A model generated the notes under the pieces. The model did no database searches, was not told the origin of the DNA, and saw nothing but the letters and a program-made list of their open reading frames with translations. A stretch of DNA of 18,351 bases, taken from Chloroflexota bacterium (lineage in GTDB: Bacteria; Chloroflexota; Anaerolineae; Fen-1058). Shown here one piece after another: positions 1 through 5,937 of the stretch (positions within the stretch are counted from its first letter, which is position 1; each line of letters begins with the position of its first letter). The translations under genes were made by a program, and so were the position numbers. The DNA is taken from positions 1-18,351 of the forward strand of contig JACRBO010000043.1 of assembly GCA_016219235.1 (NCBI GenBank). Direction: 5' to 3'.

Positions 1-1127
1 ACCACGCCGAATTCAAAGCATTCTTGAATATTGCCGGGCAGCATGACAATATGACGGCAGTCGCCGTGACCGAGGTAATAGACCTTCATCACATCGCCTT
101 GCGATACGCGCGTGGGCAAACCGGTGCTGGGACCCATGCGCTGCACGTCCACGATAACCGCGGGAATCTCGGCAAAATACGCATAGCCCACGAATTCGGC
201 CATGAGCGAAATGCCTGGCCCGGAAGTTGACGTCATCGAACGCGCACCGGCCCAGCCCGCGCCGATGACCATGCCGATCGCGGCGAGCTCGTCTTCGGCC
301 TGGATGACGGCGTAATTGGTGGTGCCGTCGGGATTACGGCGCAGCGCCGGCAGGTATTCGTTTAGACCATCGGCCACCGACGTAGCCGGCGTGATGGGGT
401 ACCATGCCACAAATTGCACGCCGCCAAAGACCGCGCCCAGCGCCGAGGCGGTGTTGCCGTCGATCAAGAACGTGCCTTCGGTTTTGTTCATCCGCTCGAT
501 GCGAAACGGATCGGTCTTGATTAAGTTGGCCTGCGACCAGTCACACGCGGCCTTGACGACGTTTAAGTTGAGATCGACGGCCTTGCGCTTGCCGCCAAAA
601 TGGAACATCAACGCCGCTTCGATCTCGGACATCTCGATGTCGAGCAGGCACATGAGGATGCCGACGTAGACCATGTTGGCGACATAGGATCGCAGCTTCG
701 CATCCGCGCCGGATTTTTTGACCAATTCGTTGACGGGCATCGGGTAGTAGGTGATGTCGTCGCGTTTGACGGGGAGCGGATCATCGATCGGGTACAGGCA
801 GACGCCGCCCGACTCTAACTTCTGAATATCTTCCGCAATCGTCGCTTTGTTCATCGCCACGAGAATTTCAACGCGCTCGCGGCGGGCGATGTAACCGTCT
901 TTGCTCACTCGAATCGTAAACCACGTGGGCAGCCCCTGAATGTTGGAGGGGAACAGGTTCTTGCCGCTGACCGGAACACCCATCTTGTGGATGGCGCGGA
1001 TCAGCGTGTTGTTGGCCGTCTGGCTGCCCGAACCGTTGACGGTGGCCGCCGTGATCGAGAAGTCGTTGATAATCGGCTCTCGTTCGGTGGGGCTGCCAGG
1101 TTGAGCCTGAGGGAGTGGAACATCCAT
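1..1127 (-). CDS. korA: 2-oxoacid:ferredoxin oxidoreductase, fused gamma-alpha subunit (3' end off window)
   Basis: The first 375 residues are present and the reading frame runs open off the window edge. Enzymes of this family oxidatively decarboxylate 2-oxoacids (for example 2-oxoglutarate or pyruvate) to acyl-CoA and reduce ferredoxin in the cytoplasm. The N-terminal part (about residues 20-200) looks like the gamma domain placed ahead of alpha in KorA-type proteins, with NGSGSQTANN at 31-40 and PSNIQGLP at 60-67. The alpha pyrimidine-binding part starts near 220 and shows YPITPAT (243-249), TSTSGPGISLM (299-309) and QRMGPSTGLPTR (329-340), which are characteristic of the family. The start is ATG at 1127, with GAGGAT about nine bases upstream. 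It has its own promoter-like site, so it is probably a separate unit from the small gene upstream. A beta subunit gene would be expected next, beyond the window. The substrate cannot be decided from sequence alone. Confidence 0.93.
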   Translation of the reverse strand, partial: MDVPLPQAQPGSPTEREPIINDFSITAATVNGSGSQTANNTLIRAIHKMGVPVSGKNLFPSNIQGLPTWFTIRVSKDGYIARRERVEILVAMNKATIAEDIQKLESGGVCLYPIDDPLPVKRDDITYYPMPVNELVKKSGADAKLRSYVANMVYVGILMCLLDIEMSEIEAALMFHFGGKRKAVDLNLNVVKAACDWSQANLIKTDPFRIERMNKTEGTFLIDGNTASALGAVFGGVQFVAWYPITPATSVADGLNEYLPALRRNPDGTTNYAVIQAEDELAAIGMVIGAGWAGARSMTSTSGPGISLMAEFVGYAYFAEIPAVIVDVQRMGPSTGLPTRVSQGDVMKVYYLGHGDCRHIVMLPGNIQECFEFGV

Positions 1128-1152
1128 GAATCGTATCCTCGCTTGTAACACC

Positions 1153-1187
1153 GGCCTCGACCGCGCGGTGGGGGGCGCGTCGAGGCC
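1153..1187 (-). promoter_or_regulatory. GC-rich leader hairpin ahead of the oxidoreductase gene
   Basis: GGCCTCGAC at 1153-1161 is the exact reverse complement of GTCGAGGCC at 1179-1187. With one bulged base the stem extends inward through GCGC/GCGC, to about 13 pairs. It lies between the proposed -10 box (1203-1208) and the start codon (1127), so it would be in the 5' leader. No T-run follows on the minus strand, so it is not a standard intrinsic terminator. An mRNA-stabilising or translation-modulating element is possible. Confidence 0.55.
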
Positions 1188-1202
1188 TGATTGATGATCG
1201 GA

Positions 1203-1211
1203 ATTGTACCA
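1203..1211 (-). promoter_or_regulatory. korA: Extended -10 promoter for the oxidoreductase gene
   Basis: On the minus strand this reads TGGTACAAT, an extended -10 (TGn plus TACAAT). No good TTGACA-like -35 box sits 16-18 bp upstream, where the sequence is close to GCAGGT. This fits an extended -10 promoter. The predicted transcript would start near 1196 and carry a leader of about 70 nt containing the 1153-1187 hairpin. Confidence 0.5.
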
Positions 1212-1222
1212 TAGAACACACA

Positions 1223-1257
1223 AAGACCTGCCGAATTTTGGAAATCCGACAGGTCTT
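1223..1257. repeat. Palindromic ACCTG/CAGGT element, split form
   Basis: AAGACCTG (1223-1230) and CAGGTCTT (1250-1257) are exact reverse complements separated by 19 bp. The flanking CG/CG dinucleotides could add two more pairs around one mismatch. The half-sites match those of the inverted repeat at 3384-3446, so this looks like one member of a dispersed intergenic family. It lies just upstream of the -10 box at 1203-1208, so it could also be a regulator-binding site. Confidence 0.6.
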
Positions 1258-1299
1258 CGTTCGATCTGACTTTATCAACTTGAACAGGATTGTTGTTGG

Positions 1300-1380
1300 T
1301 TGCTCCCGATGGATTGTCAAATCCATCGGTTTCAGACAGCGGATTTGGCAATCCGCTAGGAGCAATTCCTAGGCTGAAAC
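1300..1380. repeat. Nested palindrome cluster (REP-like or structured RNA)
   Basis: There are several exact inverted repeats. CCGATGGATT (1306-1315) pairs with AATCCATCGG (1320-1329) around a 4-base loop. GTTTCAG (1329-1335) pairs with CTGAAAC (1374-1380) and encloses two further hairpins: AGCGGATT/AATCCGCT (1338-1345/1350-1357) and CTAGGA/TCCTAG (1356-1361/1367-1372). A competing pairing, TTGCTCC (1300-1306) with GGAGCAA (1359-1365), would exclude the last hairpin. The cluster starts four bases past the stop of the small gene at 1385. It is not followed by a T-run. Confidence 0.7.
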
Positions 1381-1384
1381 GAAG

Positions 1385-1663
1385 CTAAATGCTTGGTGGT
1401 TCTGACCAGTAGATTTCTCCGCCAAACTTGTTCACTTTGCAATGCGTCTTGCGATTTGCTCCGCGCAGATCTGTATATTCAACATGAAAAGCGTTGTTGC
1501 TCTTATCGCCAATAAACCAACCCCAATCCCACCGAATGACGACATTGGAAGCACCCTTGTCGCGCAAGTAAACGCGAATGCTTTGCTTGTTGTGGCTTAT
1601 TTGCCAGTAAGTAAGAAGACCCAGCAACAACAAAAGCGCAACGAGAATCAACACTTTTTCCAT
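1385..1663 (-). CDS. Small membrane-anchored hypothetical protein (92 aa)
   Basis: I do not recognise a named family. Residues 4-20 form one strongly hydrophobic segment (ILVALLLLLGLLTYW) followed by a hydrophilic domain, so the protein is probably a signal-anchored or secreted small protein. The body has YLRDKGA near 32-38, RWDWGWF around 44-50, and ends CKVNKFGGEIYW..., a beta-rich pattern seen in small uncharacterised bacterial proteins. The ATG at 1663 is the only reasonable start. No strong Shine-Dalgarno sequence is visible, and the gene follows the LivK-like gene by 40 bp, so it may rely on read-through. Its base composition is visibly lower in GC than the neighbours, and a palindrome cluster follows it directly. 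Confidence 0.65.
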   Translation of the reverse strand: MEKVLILVALLLLLGLLTYWQISHNKQSIRVYLRDKGASNVVIRWDWGWFIGDKSNNAFHVEYTDLRGANRKTHCKVNKFGGEIYWSEPPSI

Positions 1664-1703
1664 GGAGTTGAATCCATCTACAAGCCAGGATCGAGACGAT
1701 GGG

Positions 1704-2864
1704 TTACTGCGGCACCTGCACGAATTCCAACTCGCCGTCGACCTTTTGCACCTGGAAGATGTAGATGCGCTGTTCTTTCAGATCGCCGCTGGCTTCATAG
1801 GCGACCTGGCCGACGGGTGTCGTGAGGTCGATCGAGCGCAGGGCAGCCGCCACCTGCTTCGAGTCAATCGAGTTGGCTTTCTTCACCGCTTCGCCCAACG
1901 CCTTCAGCGCGCTATAGCCGTTGATGCTGTACGTATCGGGATTGCGATATTCGACCGCCTGATACGCGGCGATCCACGCCTTGTCCACCACCGAACTGGG
2001 CTGCGGCGCGAAGGAACTAATGTACATACCCTCGGCGGTGTTGTCGCTTTCGTCAATCGTCGCGCTGAGGAAGGCGCCGTCGCTGGCCATAAAGGGCAAC
2101 AGCACGCCGTTCTTCACGAGCGCATTGCGCAGATAGGGCGTCTCGATTTCATAACCGGCATAGAAGATCGCATCGGGCGCGGCGGTCTTGATTTGCTGCA
2201 CTTCCGCACTGTATTCGCTCTGCTCGACCTTCACTTGCAGGTTGAGTACAGCCTGCGCGCCGAGTTTGCCCAACTCATCGCTGAGCAGCTGCGCCAGACC
2301 GATGCCGTATGGATCGTCGTTGTGAACGATCGCCACGCGCACCGCCCGAAGATTGTTGACCAGGAAGGCAGCATCCACGCGCGCCTGAGTGGCATCGTTG
2401 GCGTTGATGCGGAAGAAGTTGCCGTAGCCCTGCTGCGTCAGGCTCAGCTCGCTGGAGGTCGGCGTCAACACGACGATGGGCAGGTCTTTGTACACATCCA
2501 TCGCGGCGATGGTCTGGCCGCTGTTGTAGTGGCCCACCACGCCCAGCACGCGCTTGCCCGCCGCCAGGTCGGCCTTGACTTGCTCGGCCAGCGTGACCGC
2601 CACATCGCTGTCGCTTTCATCGTCAAGCGGCACGACGACGACTTTATACCCCAACAGGCCGCCCGCGCGATTGAACTCTTCCGCCGCCAGACGCACACCG
2701 CCCAACACGGTCTGTCCGCCGTTGGCCTGGAAGCCAGACAGCGGCGCGCCCACATAGACGGTCAACTCGCCTTTGGTCGGCTCGCTCGATCCGCCGCACG
2801 CCGCCAGCACCAGCAAGGCGATCATCAATAACGCCATCAAACGCCACACGTTTCGCTTTTGCAT
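1704..2864 (-). CDS. LivK-like ABC transporter substrate-binding lipoprotein
   Basis: A 386-aa periplasmic-binding-protein type 1 of the branched-chain amino acid (LivK/Leu-Ile-Val-binding) family, expected to capture a ligand outside the membrane for an ABC importer or a sensor. A lipoprotein signal is clear: basic MQKRNVWR, a hydrophobic stretch, then lipobox LAAC with Cys23. The mature part has VYVGAPLSGFQANGGQ and GVRLAAEEFNRAGG, then VVGHYNSGQT and VVLTPTSS. These match the family's N-terminal lobe and ligand-binding loops. I chose ATG 2864 because it gives the lipoprotein signal and has GAGGGA upstream. The open frame continues further but encodes unrelated sequence over the acetyltransferase gene. 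No permease or ATPase genes are in the window, so its transporter is elsewhere or it serves as a sensor. The ligand is unknown. Confidence 0.92.
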   Translation of the reverse strand: MQKRNVWRLMALLMIALLVLAACGGSSEPTKGELTVYVGAPLSGFQANGGQTVLGGVRLAAEEFNRAGGLLGYKVVVVPLDDESDSDVAVTLAEQVKADLAAGKRVLGVVGHYNSGQTIAAMDVYKDLPIVVLTPTSSELSLTQQGYGNFFRINANDATQARVDAAFLVNNLRAVRVAIVHNDDPYGIGLAQLLSDELGKLGAQAVLNLQVKVEQSEYSAEVQQIKTAAPDAIFYAGYEIETPYLRNALVKNGVLLPFMASDGAFLSATIDESDNTAEGMYISSFAPQPSSVVDKAWIAAYQAVEYRNPDTYSINGYSALKALGEAVKKANSIDSKQVAAALRSIDLTTPVGQVAYEASGDLKEQRIYIFQVQKVDGELEFVQVPQ

Positions 2865-2921
2865 ACAGTCCCTCACTACTTGCAACCAGCCGATTGATCG
2901 ATTCACTGCAACCTGAATCGC

Positions 2922-2953
2922 TTGATCGCTGATTCGCTGACTCATTGATTCGC
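2922..2953. repeat. Octamer array (TGATTCGC type)
   Basis: Four contiguous 8-bp units: TTGATCGC, TGATTCGC, TGACTCAT and TGATTCGC. Looser related sequence extends back to about 2890. The array overlaps the last codons and stop (2942-2944) of the acetyltransferase gene and fills its gap to the LivK-like gene. See the other short-period arrays in this window. Confidence 0.6.
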
Positions 2954-3424
2954 CTGCTTCTCCATCAGGTACGCATCTTCGCCGTCGCCGTAGTAGGCGC
3001 GCCACGTGTCGACGATGTCGTAGCCCAACTTGCGATACAACTTCAATGCAGCGACGTTGCTGACGCGCACCATCAACTGCAAACGCGCCAGCGCCGATCG
3101 GTCTTCCACCGCCCGCATGAGTTGTTCGCCGATGCCGCGCCCCTGCCAATCGGGGTCCACGCCGATCGTGACGATGATCGTGTGCCCTTCGCCGGGACGC
3201 GGATCGCCGGCCACGAAGCCGACGATCCGATCATCCACCACCGCTTTCAACGAAATCACCGTGGGCCACAAACACAGTCCCAGAAACTCATACCAGGCAA
3301 AGGCATCGATCGGTTTGAAGCAGCGCCGATCGAGTTTCACCAGCGCGCGCGTGTCGCGCCACGACGCCGGCACGATCTGGATAAGACCTGACAGGTTTGA
3401 ATCAACCGTTTCACGATCGGACAT
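2942..3424 (-). CDS. GNAT acetyltransferase, RimI-like
   Basis: A 160-aa GCN5-related N-acetyltransferase, predicted to transfer acetyl from acetyl-CoA to an amine. The acetyl-CoA pyrophosphate-binding loop is QGRGIGEQLM at 94-103. The C-terminal stretch VRVSNVAALKLYRKLGY (119-135), then YYGDGEDAYLM, resembles RimI, the ribosomal protein S18 alanine acetyltransferase. The substrate cannot be assigned. The start is uncertain. ATG 3424 lies in the loop of a 15-bp inverted repeat, so residues about 9-14 (SNLSGL) are encoded by one arm of that repeat and look like an added tail. A GTG at codon 18 (about 3373) is an alternative that lacks a clear ribosome-binding site. The last codons and stop overlap an octamer array. 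It follows the SPFH gene by 25 bp, but no functional link is implied. Confidence 0.88.
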   Translation of the reverse strand: MSDRETVDSNLSGLIQIVPASWRDTRALVKLDRRCFKPIDAFAWYEFLGLCLWPTVISLKAVVDDRIVGFVAGDPRPGEGHTIIVTIGVDPDWQGRGIGEQLMRAVEDRSALARLQLMVRVSNVAALKLYRKLGYDIVDTWRAYYGDGEDAYLMEKQANQ

Positions 3425-3446
3425 ACATTACAAACCTGTCAGGTCT
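3384..3446. repeat. 15-bp perfect inverted repeat across the acetyltransferase start
   Basis: AGACCTGACAGGTTT (3384-3398) is the exact reverse complement of AAACCTGTCAGGTCT (3432-3446), with 33 bp between. Each arm is itself a near-palindrome (ACCTG-n-CAGGT). One arm lies between the SPFH stop (3450) and the acetyltransferase ATG (3424); the other lies inside its first codons. In RNA the start codon would be in the loop, and the AGGT upstream of it would be in the stem. Confidence 0.85.
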
Positions 3447-3449
3447 GAT

Positions 3450-4358
3450 CTACTGGGCAGCATCCTGCGTCATGCCGATGATGGGCTTCAGCAGATTCGT
3501 CAACTCCATCGGGAAGATGTACTTGGTCGACGGGCTGGAGCCGATCGTCTTGAGCGCTTCCAGATATTGCAGCGTCATGGTCTTGGAATCGACGGTCTTG
3601 GCGACGCCGTAAATCTTGTCCAGCGCCACCGCAAAACCATCGGCCACCAGCGCCTGCGCGGCCCGCTGGCCTTCGGCTTCCAGAATGGCCGCCTGCTTCT
3701 TGCCTTCCGCCGACAGCACCGCCGCCGTCTTCTGGCCTTCGGCCACCGTCACGGCCGCTTCGCGCGTACCCAACGCTTCGGTCACGACCGCGCGGCGGGT
3801 GCGTTCGGCGCTCATCTGGCGCGTCATCGCTTCCTGGATTTCACGCGGCGGCACGATCTCGCGGATTTCAACCGCCGTCACTTTCACACCCCAGCGCTCG
3901 GTCGTCTCGTCCAACTTCGCGCGCAGTACCTGGTTGATGTGCTCGCGCTGCGCCAGCACGTCGTCCAGCGCGATGTCACCGATCACGGCGCGCAGCGTCG
4001 TGGTTGCGATACCCAGGGCCGCTTGCCGGAAGTTGTTGACTTCCAACACGCTCTTCACCGCATCCACCACCTGCCAGTAAATCAGGAAGTCGATGCCGAT
4101 CGAGGCATTATCTTTGGTGATGTTGGTTTGATGCGGCACCTCGCGCACTTCTTCGCGCAGATCGACCGTGGTGGCCCGATCGATCCCGAACGGATACAGC
4201 AGCACCAGGCCCGGCCCCTTCTGGCCGATACAGTTACCAAAGCGGAAGACCACGATCCGCTGGAACTGCGGCACCACGCGAATCGCGCTGAAAACCAGGC
4301 CCGCGCCCACGATCAAAATTGCGCCAACGACACACGCTGCTAACAAACCGCCGTCCAT
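3450..4358 (-). CDS. SPFH/Band 7 (stomatin/QmcA-like) membrane protein
   Basis: A 302-aa member of the stomatin/prohibitin/flotillin superfamily, which forms large membrane-attached oligomers linked to membrane organisation and protease control. One N-terminal membrane segment (about 5-27) is followed by the SPFH domain (about 29-190), which has the typical FRFGNCIGQKGPGLVLLYPF (38-57) and later ERWGVKVTAVEIREI (154-168). A long Ala/Glu-rich helical region follows, with an 11-residue period anchored by AEG at 206-208, 217-219 and 228-230. The start ATG 4358 has a perfect AGGAGG at good spacing. It is the direct downstream partner of the NfeD gene, a classic pair in bacteria. I see no truncation. 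Confidence 0.95.
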   Translation of the reverse strand: MDGGLLAACVVGAILIVGAGLVFSAIRVVPQFQRIVVFRFGNCIGQKGPGLVLLYPFGIDRATTVDLREEVREVPHQTNITKDNASIGIDFLIYWQVVDAVKSVLEVNNFRQAALGIATTTLRAVIGDIALDDVLAQREHINQVLRAKLDETTERWGVKVTAVEIREIVPPREIQEAMTRQMSAERTRRAVVTEALGTREAAVTVAEGQKTAAVLSAEGKKQAAILEAEGQRAAQALVADGFAVALDKIYGVAKTVDSKTMTLQYLEALKTIGSSPSTKYIFPMELTNLLKPIIGMTQDAAQ

Positions 4359-4381
4359 ATGCTTCCTCCTGAAGAAAAGTG

Positions 4382-4399
4382 AGGCGTGTGTTCACGCCT
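4382..4399 (-). other. Short intercistronic hairpin between nfeD and SPFH genes
   Basis: AGGCGTG (4382-4388) pairs exactly with CACGCCT (4393-4399) around a TGTT loop. It overlaps the nfeD stop codon by one base. On the minus strand CACTTTTCTTC follows, which is too weakly T-rich for a convincing terminator. A role in mRNA processing or partial attenuation between the two genes is possible. Confidence 0.4.
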
Positions 4400-5025
4400 T
4401 ACGGATTGATGCGCTTGACGTGCAACGTTAAACCGGTGCGACTGAGTACTTCCACGTTGGCGCCCGGTTCGATCGGTTCGTCGGCGCTGATCGTCCACAG
4501 CTGGCCGACGATCTGCGCGGTGCCGGGGGCCGTCGGCTGCACGATCGTCTTGACGACGCCCGTCGTGCCCACGACGTTTTGCGCCACGTGATCGATTCGC
4601 TTTTGCTGGCGCACGCGCATCAACGCCGACAGCACCAGCGCGCTCAGCCCGGCCGTGCTTAGCGTCACGCCGACGATCAGCCAGACGGGCAGACCTTCCG
4701 CGCCCTGGCGCACCGGGAACAACATCAGCGACCCGATCAACAGGGCCACCGCGCCGCCCAACGTCAACGCGCCGTGCGTGGTCGCCGTCACATCGACGAT
4801 AAACAGCACGAACGCCACGACGATCAACAACACGCCGGCAAAATCGGCCGAGAGGCGAATCAACCCGATGGCGGCCACGGCCAGCGCGATGAAAGCGATG
4901 ACTTCCGCCACGCCGGTGCCCGGCGTCGTCGTCGCCACCAGCAGCATAAACAGGCCGACGATTAAGGCCAGATACGCCACGCTGGGATTGCTGAGAAAGA
5001 GAAAGAGTTGGTCTCCAAGATTCAT
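4399..5025 (-). CDS. nfeD: NfeD-family membrane protein (short form)
   Basis: A 208-aa NfeD-like protein, the usual operon partner of stomatin-type SPFH proteins. About four or five hydrophobic segments cover residues 15-135 (for example AYLALIVGLFMLLVA and VLLIVVAFVLFIVDV), then a soluble C-terminal OB-fold-like domain from about 145 (VGTTGVVKT...). The TTTPGTGVAEV motif near 37-47, between the first two membrane segments, is typical. The ClpP-like serine protease domain of long NfeD proteins is absent, so this is the short class that acts without its own protease. The start ATG 5025 has GGAGGT just upstream. The SPFH gene follows after 40 bp, and together they form a putative membrane-microdomain module. 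Confidence 0.93.
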   Translation of the reverse strand: MNLGDQLFLFLSNPSVAYLALIVGLFMLLVATTTPGTGVAEVIAFIALAVAAIGLIRLSADFAGVLLIVVAFVLFIVDVTATTHGALTLGGAVALLIGSLMLFPVRQGAEGLPVWLIVGVTLSTAGLSALVLSALMRVRQQKRIDHVAQNVVGTTGVVKTIVQPTAPGTAQIVGQLWTISADEPIEPGANVEVLSRTGLTLHVKRINP

Positions 5026-5064
5026 CGCACACCTCCGGCGATAGTTGAGGGTAATCGGTCGATC

Positions 5065-5190
5065 GGTAATTGGTAATTGGTAATTGGTAATTGGTTGACC
5101 AGTTGACCGGTTACCAGTTGACCAATTGACCGATTACCAGTTGACCAGTTACCAGATGACCAATCACCAGTTACCGATTACCAGTCTGCC
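5065..5190. repeat. Degenerate 7/8-bp array (GGTAATT, then RTTGACC/RTTACC)
   Basis: Four exact tandem copies of GGTAATT (5065-5092) run into a longer array of mixed 7- and 8-bp words such as AGTTGACC, GATTACC and AGTTACC, up to about 5190. It fills the gap between the PH-like gene and nfeD. The second part is close to the reverse complement of words in the array at 5810-5888, so the PH-like gene is bracketed by related arrays in roughly inverted orientation. No coding potential. Confidence 0.8.
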
Positions 5191-5234
5191 ACGAAACAAA
5201 GTCCCTTACACGACAGCCACCTGACAGCCATCGG

Positions 5235-5795
5235 CTAAGCCTCGGCCATCTGCTTGCGGATCAACTGATAGACGTCGCGCGGCTGCTCGATATTTGAAAA
5301 CGACGGTGTTGAATCCAGCATCCAACTGTTGCCGTAACGGCCATAGCCGGCCATCAGGCTTTGCCCAAACGTCAACGTGCCGGTGCCATCGCGATTTTCA
5401 CTCAGCGTGATCTGCGACACATTTTTCAGCGCGATGATCGTCACGCGCTGACCCGACCAGGCCGCAGATGGATAGACAATCACTGCCGACTGGTTCGTGA
5501 CAAAGTAGCGCCCATTGCGAGACCGACTGCTCATCGCCATCAACGGAATTCCAACACTTAAAATAACCACAAGCAAAATCAACGGAAAGATGACTGCTGG
5601 AGATAAATCGCCACGCGAACGACCTGGCACCGAAAGCGAAGTAACAAAGACAGTTACAAGTCCAACCATTGCTGCAGCGAAAATCGCAAGAACAAACCAA
5701 CCACTTGCCGAGTTCATGCGGCGCTTGCCCTGCCCCTGCCACACCACCCGCTCATTCGGCGCAAGATAGCCGCTTAGTTCATTGGTTTCAAACAT
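5235..5795 (-). CDS. Membrane protein with PH-like (bPH) domain
   Basis: A 186-aa protein with two membrane segments (about 32-53 and 66-88), then a soluble region that looks like a bacterial pleckstrin-homology-like domain: GRYFVTNQSAVIVYPS at 95-110 and DGTGTLTFGQ near 136-145, ending IEQPRDVYQLIRKQ. The YxVTNxR-type strand and the DGxGxLxF strand are usual landmarks of this fold in uncharacterised membrane proteins. The N-terminal YLAPNERVVWQGQGKRR is also typical (a 'GE.v.w.G' lead). Its molecular function is unknown; bPH membrane proteins are often found near stress and envelope genes. ATG 5795 has AGGTG upstream. The gene is lower in GC than its neighbours and is flanked on both sides by 7/8-bp arrays. 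Confidence 0.8.
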   Translation of the reverse strand: MFETNELSGYLAPNERVVWQGQGKRRMNSASGWFVLAIFAAAMVGLVTVFVTSLSVPGRSRGDLSPAVIFPLILLVVILSVGIPLMAMSSRSRNGRYFVTNQSAVIVYPSAAWSGQRVTIIALKNVSQITLSENRDGTGTLTFGQSLMAGYGRYGNSWMLDSTPSFSNIEQPRDVYQLIRKQMAEA

Positions 5796-5809
5796 GATGC
5801 ACCTGGTGA

Positions 5810-5888
5810 TTGGTCAATTGGTAATCGGTCAACTGGTCAATCGGTAGAATGGTAAATTGGTAAGTTGGTAGATTGGTGAACTGGTCGA
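5810..5888. repeat. Octamer array (YTGGTMRA)
   Basis: About ten tandem units, nine of 8 bp and one of 7: TTGGTCAA, TTGGTAA, TCGGTCAA, CTGGTCAA, TCGGTAGA, ATGGTAAA, TTGGTAAG, TTGGTAGA, TTGGTGAA, CTGGTCGA. It begins just upstream of the PH-like gene's ribosome-binding site. The core GGT is invariant while flanks vary, so this is an old or actively diverging array rather than a recent slippage product. Confidence 0.85.
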
Positions 5889-5902
5889 TCAGCCAACCGT
5901 TT

Positions 5903-5937
5903 TGTCATTTGTCATTATTCATTTGTCATTGTTAATT
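5903..5937. repeat. Heptamer array (TGTCATT)
   Basis: Five units in exact 7-bp register: TGTCATT, TGTCATT, ATTCATT, TGTCATT, GTTAATT. The last unit covers the stop codon (5932-5934) and final Asn codon of the gene at 5932-6747. Its sequence word differs from the adjacent octamer array. Confidence 0.8.

Noticed and set aside
868..1365. Minus-strand frames over the oxidoreductase start and its leader
   Set aside because: They overlap the well-supported oxidoreductase in another frame and would translate the palindromes and the leader hairpin.
1662..2831. Long plus-strand open frame of 389 codons
   Set aside because: It lies exactly opposite the LivK-like gene, its product is rich in His, Arg, Asp and Gln as expected for a shadow of a high-GC gene, and it shows no family motif.
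3030..4343. Plus-strand open frame of 437 codons
   Set aside because: It spans the antisense of the acetyltransferase, the repeat and the SPFH gene, with Arg/His-rich low-information sequence. The minus-strand genes have clear domains.
4340..5032. Minus-strand frame of 230 codons over nfeD
   Set aside because: It is Arg/Asp/Gly-rich shadow sequence in another frame of the clear NfeD gene, whose membrane segments and Shine-Dalgarno sequence are convincing.
5065..5190. Possible replication origin iterons
   Set aside because: No DnaA-box pattern, no initiator gene nearby, and similar arrays occur in several other gaps.
5065..5888. Possible CRISPR array
   Set aside because: The repeats are 7-8 bp, contiguous and degenerate, without spacers of constant length, and there are no cas genes.
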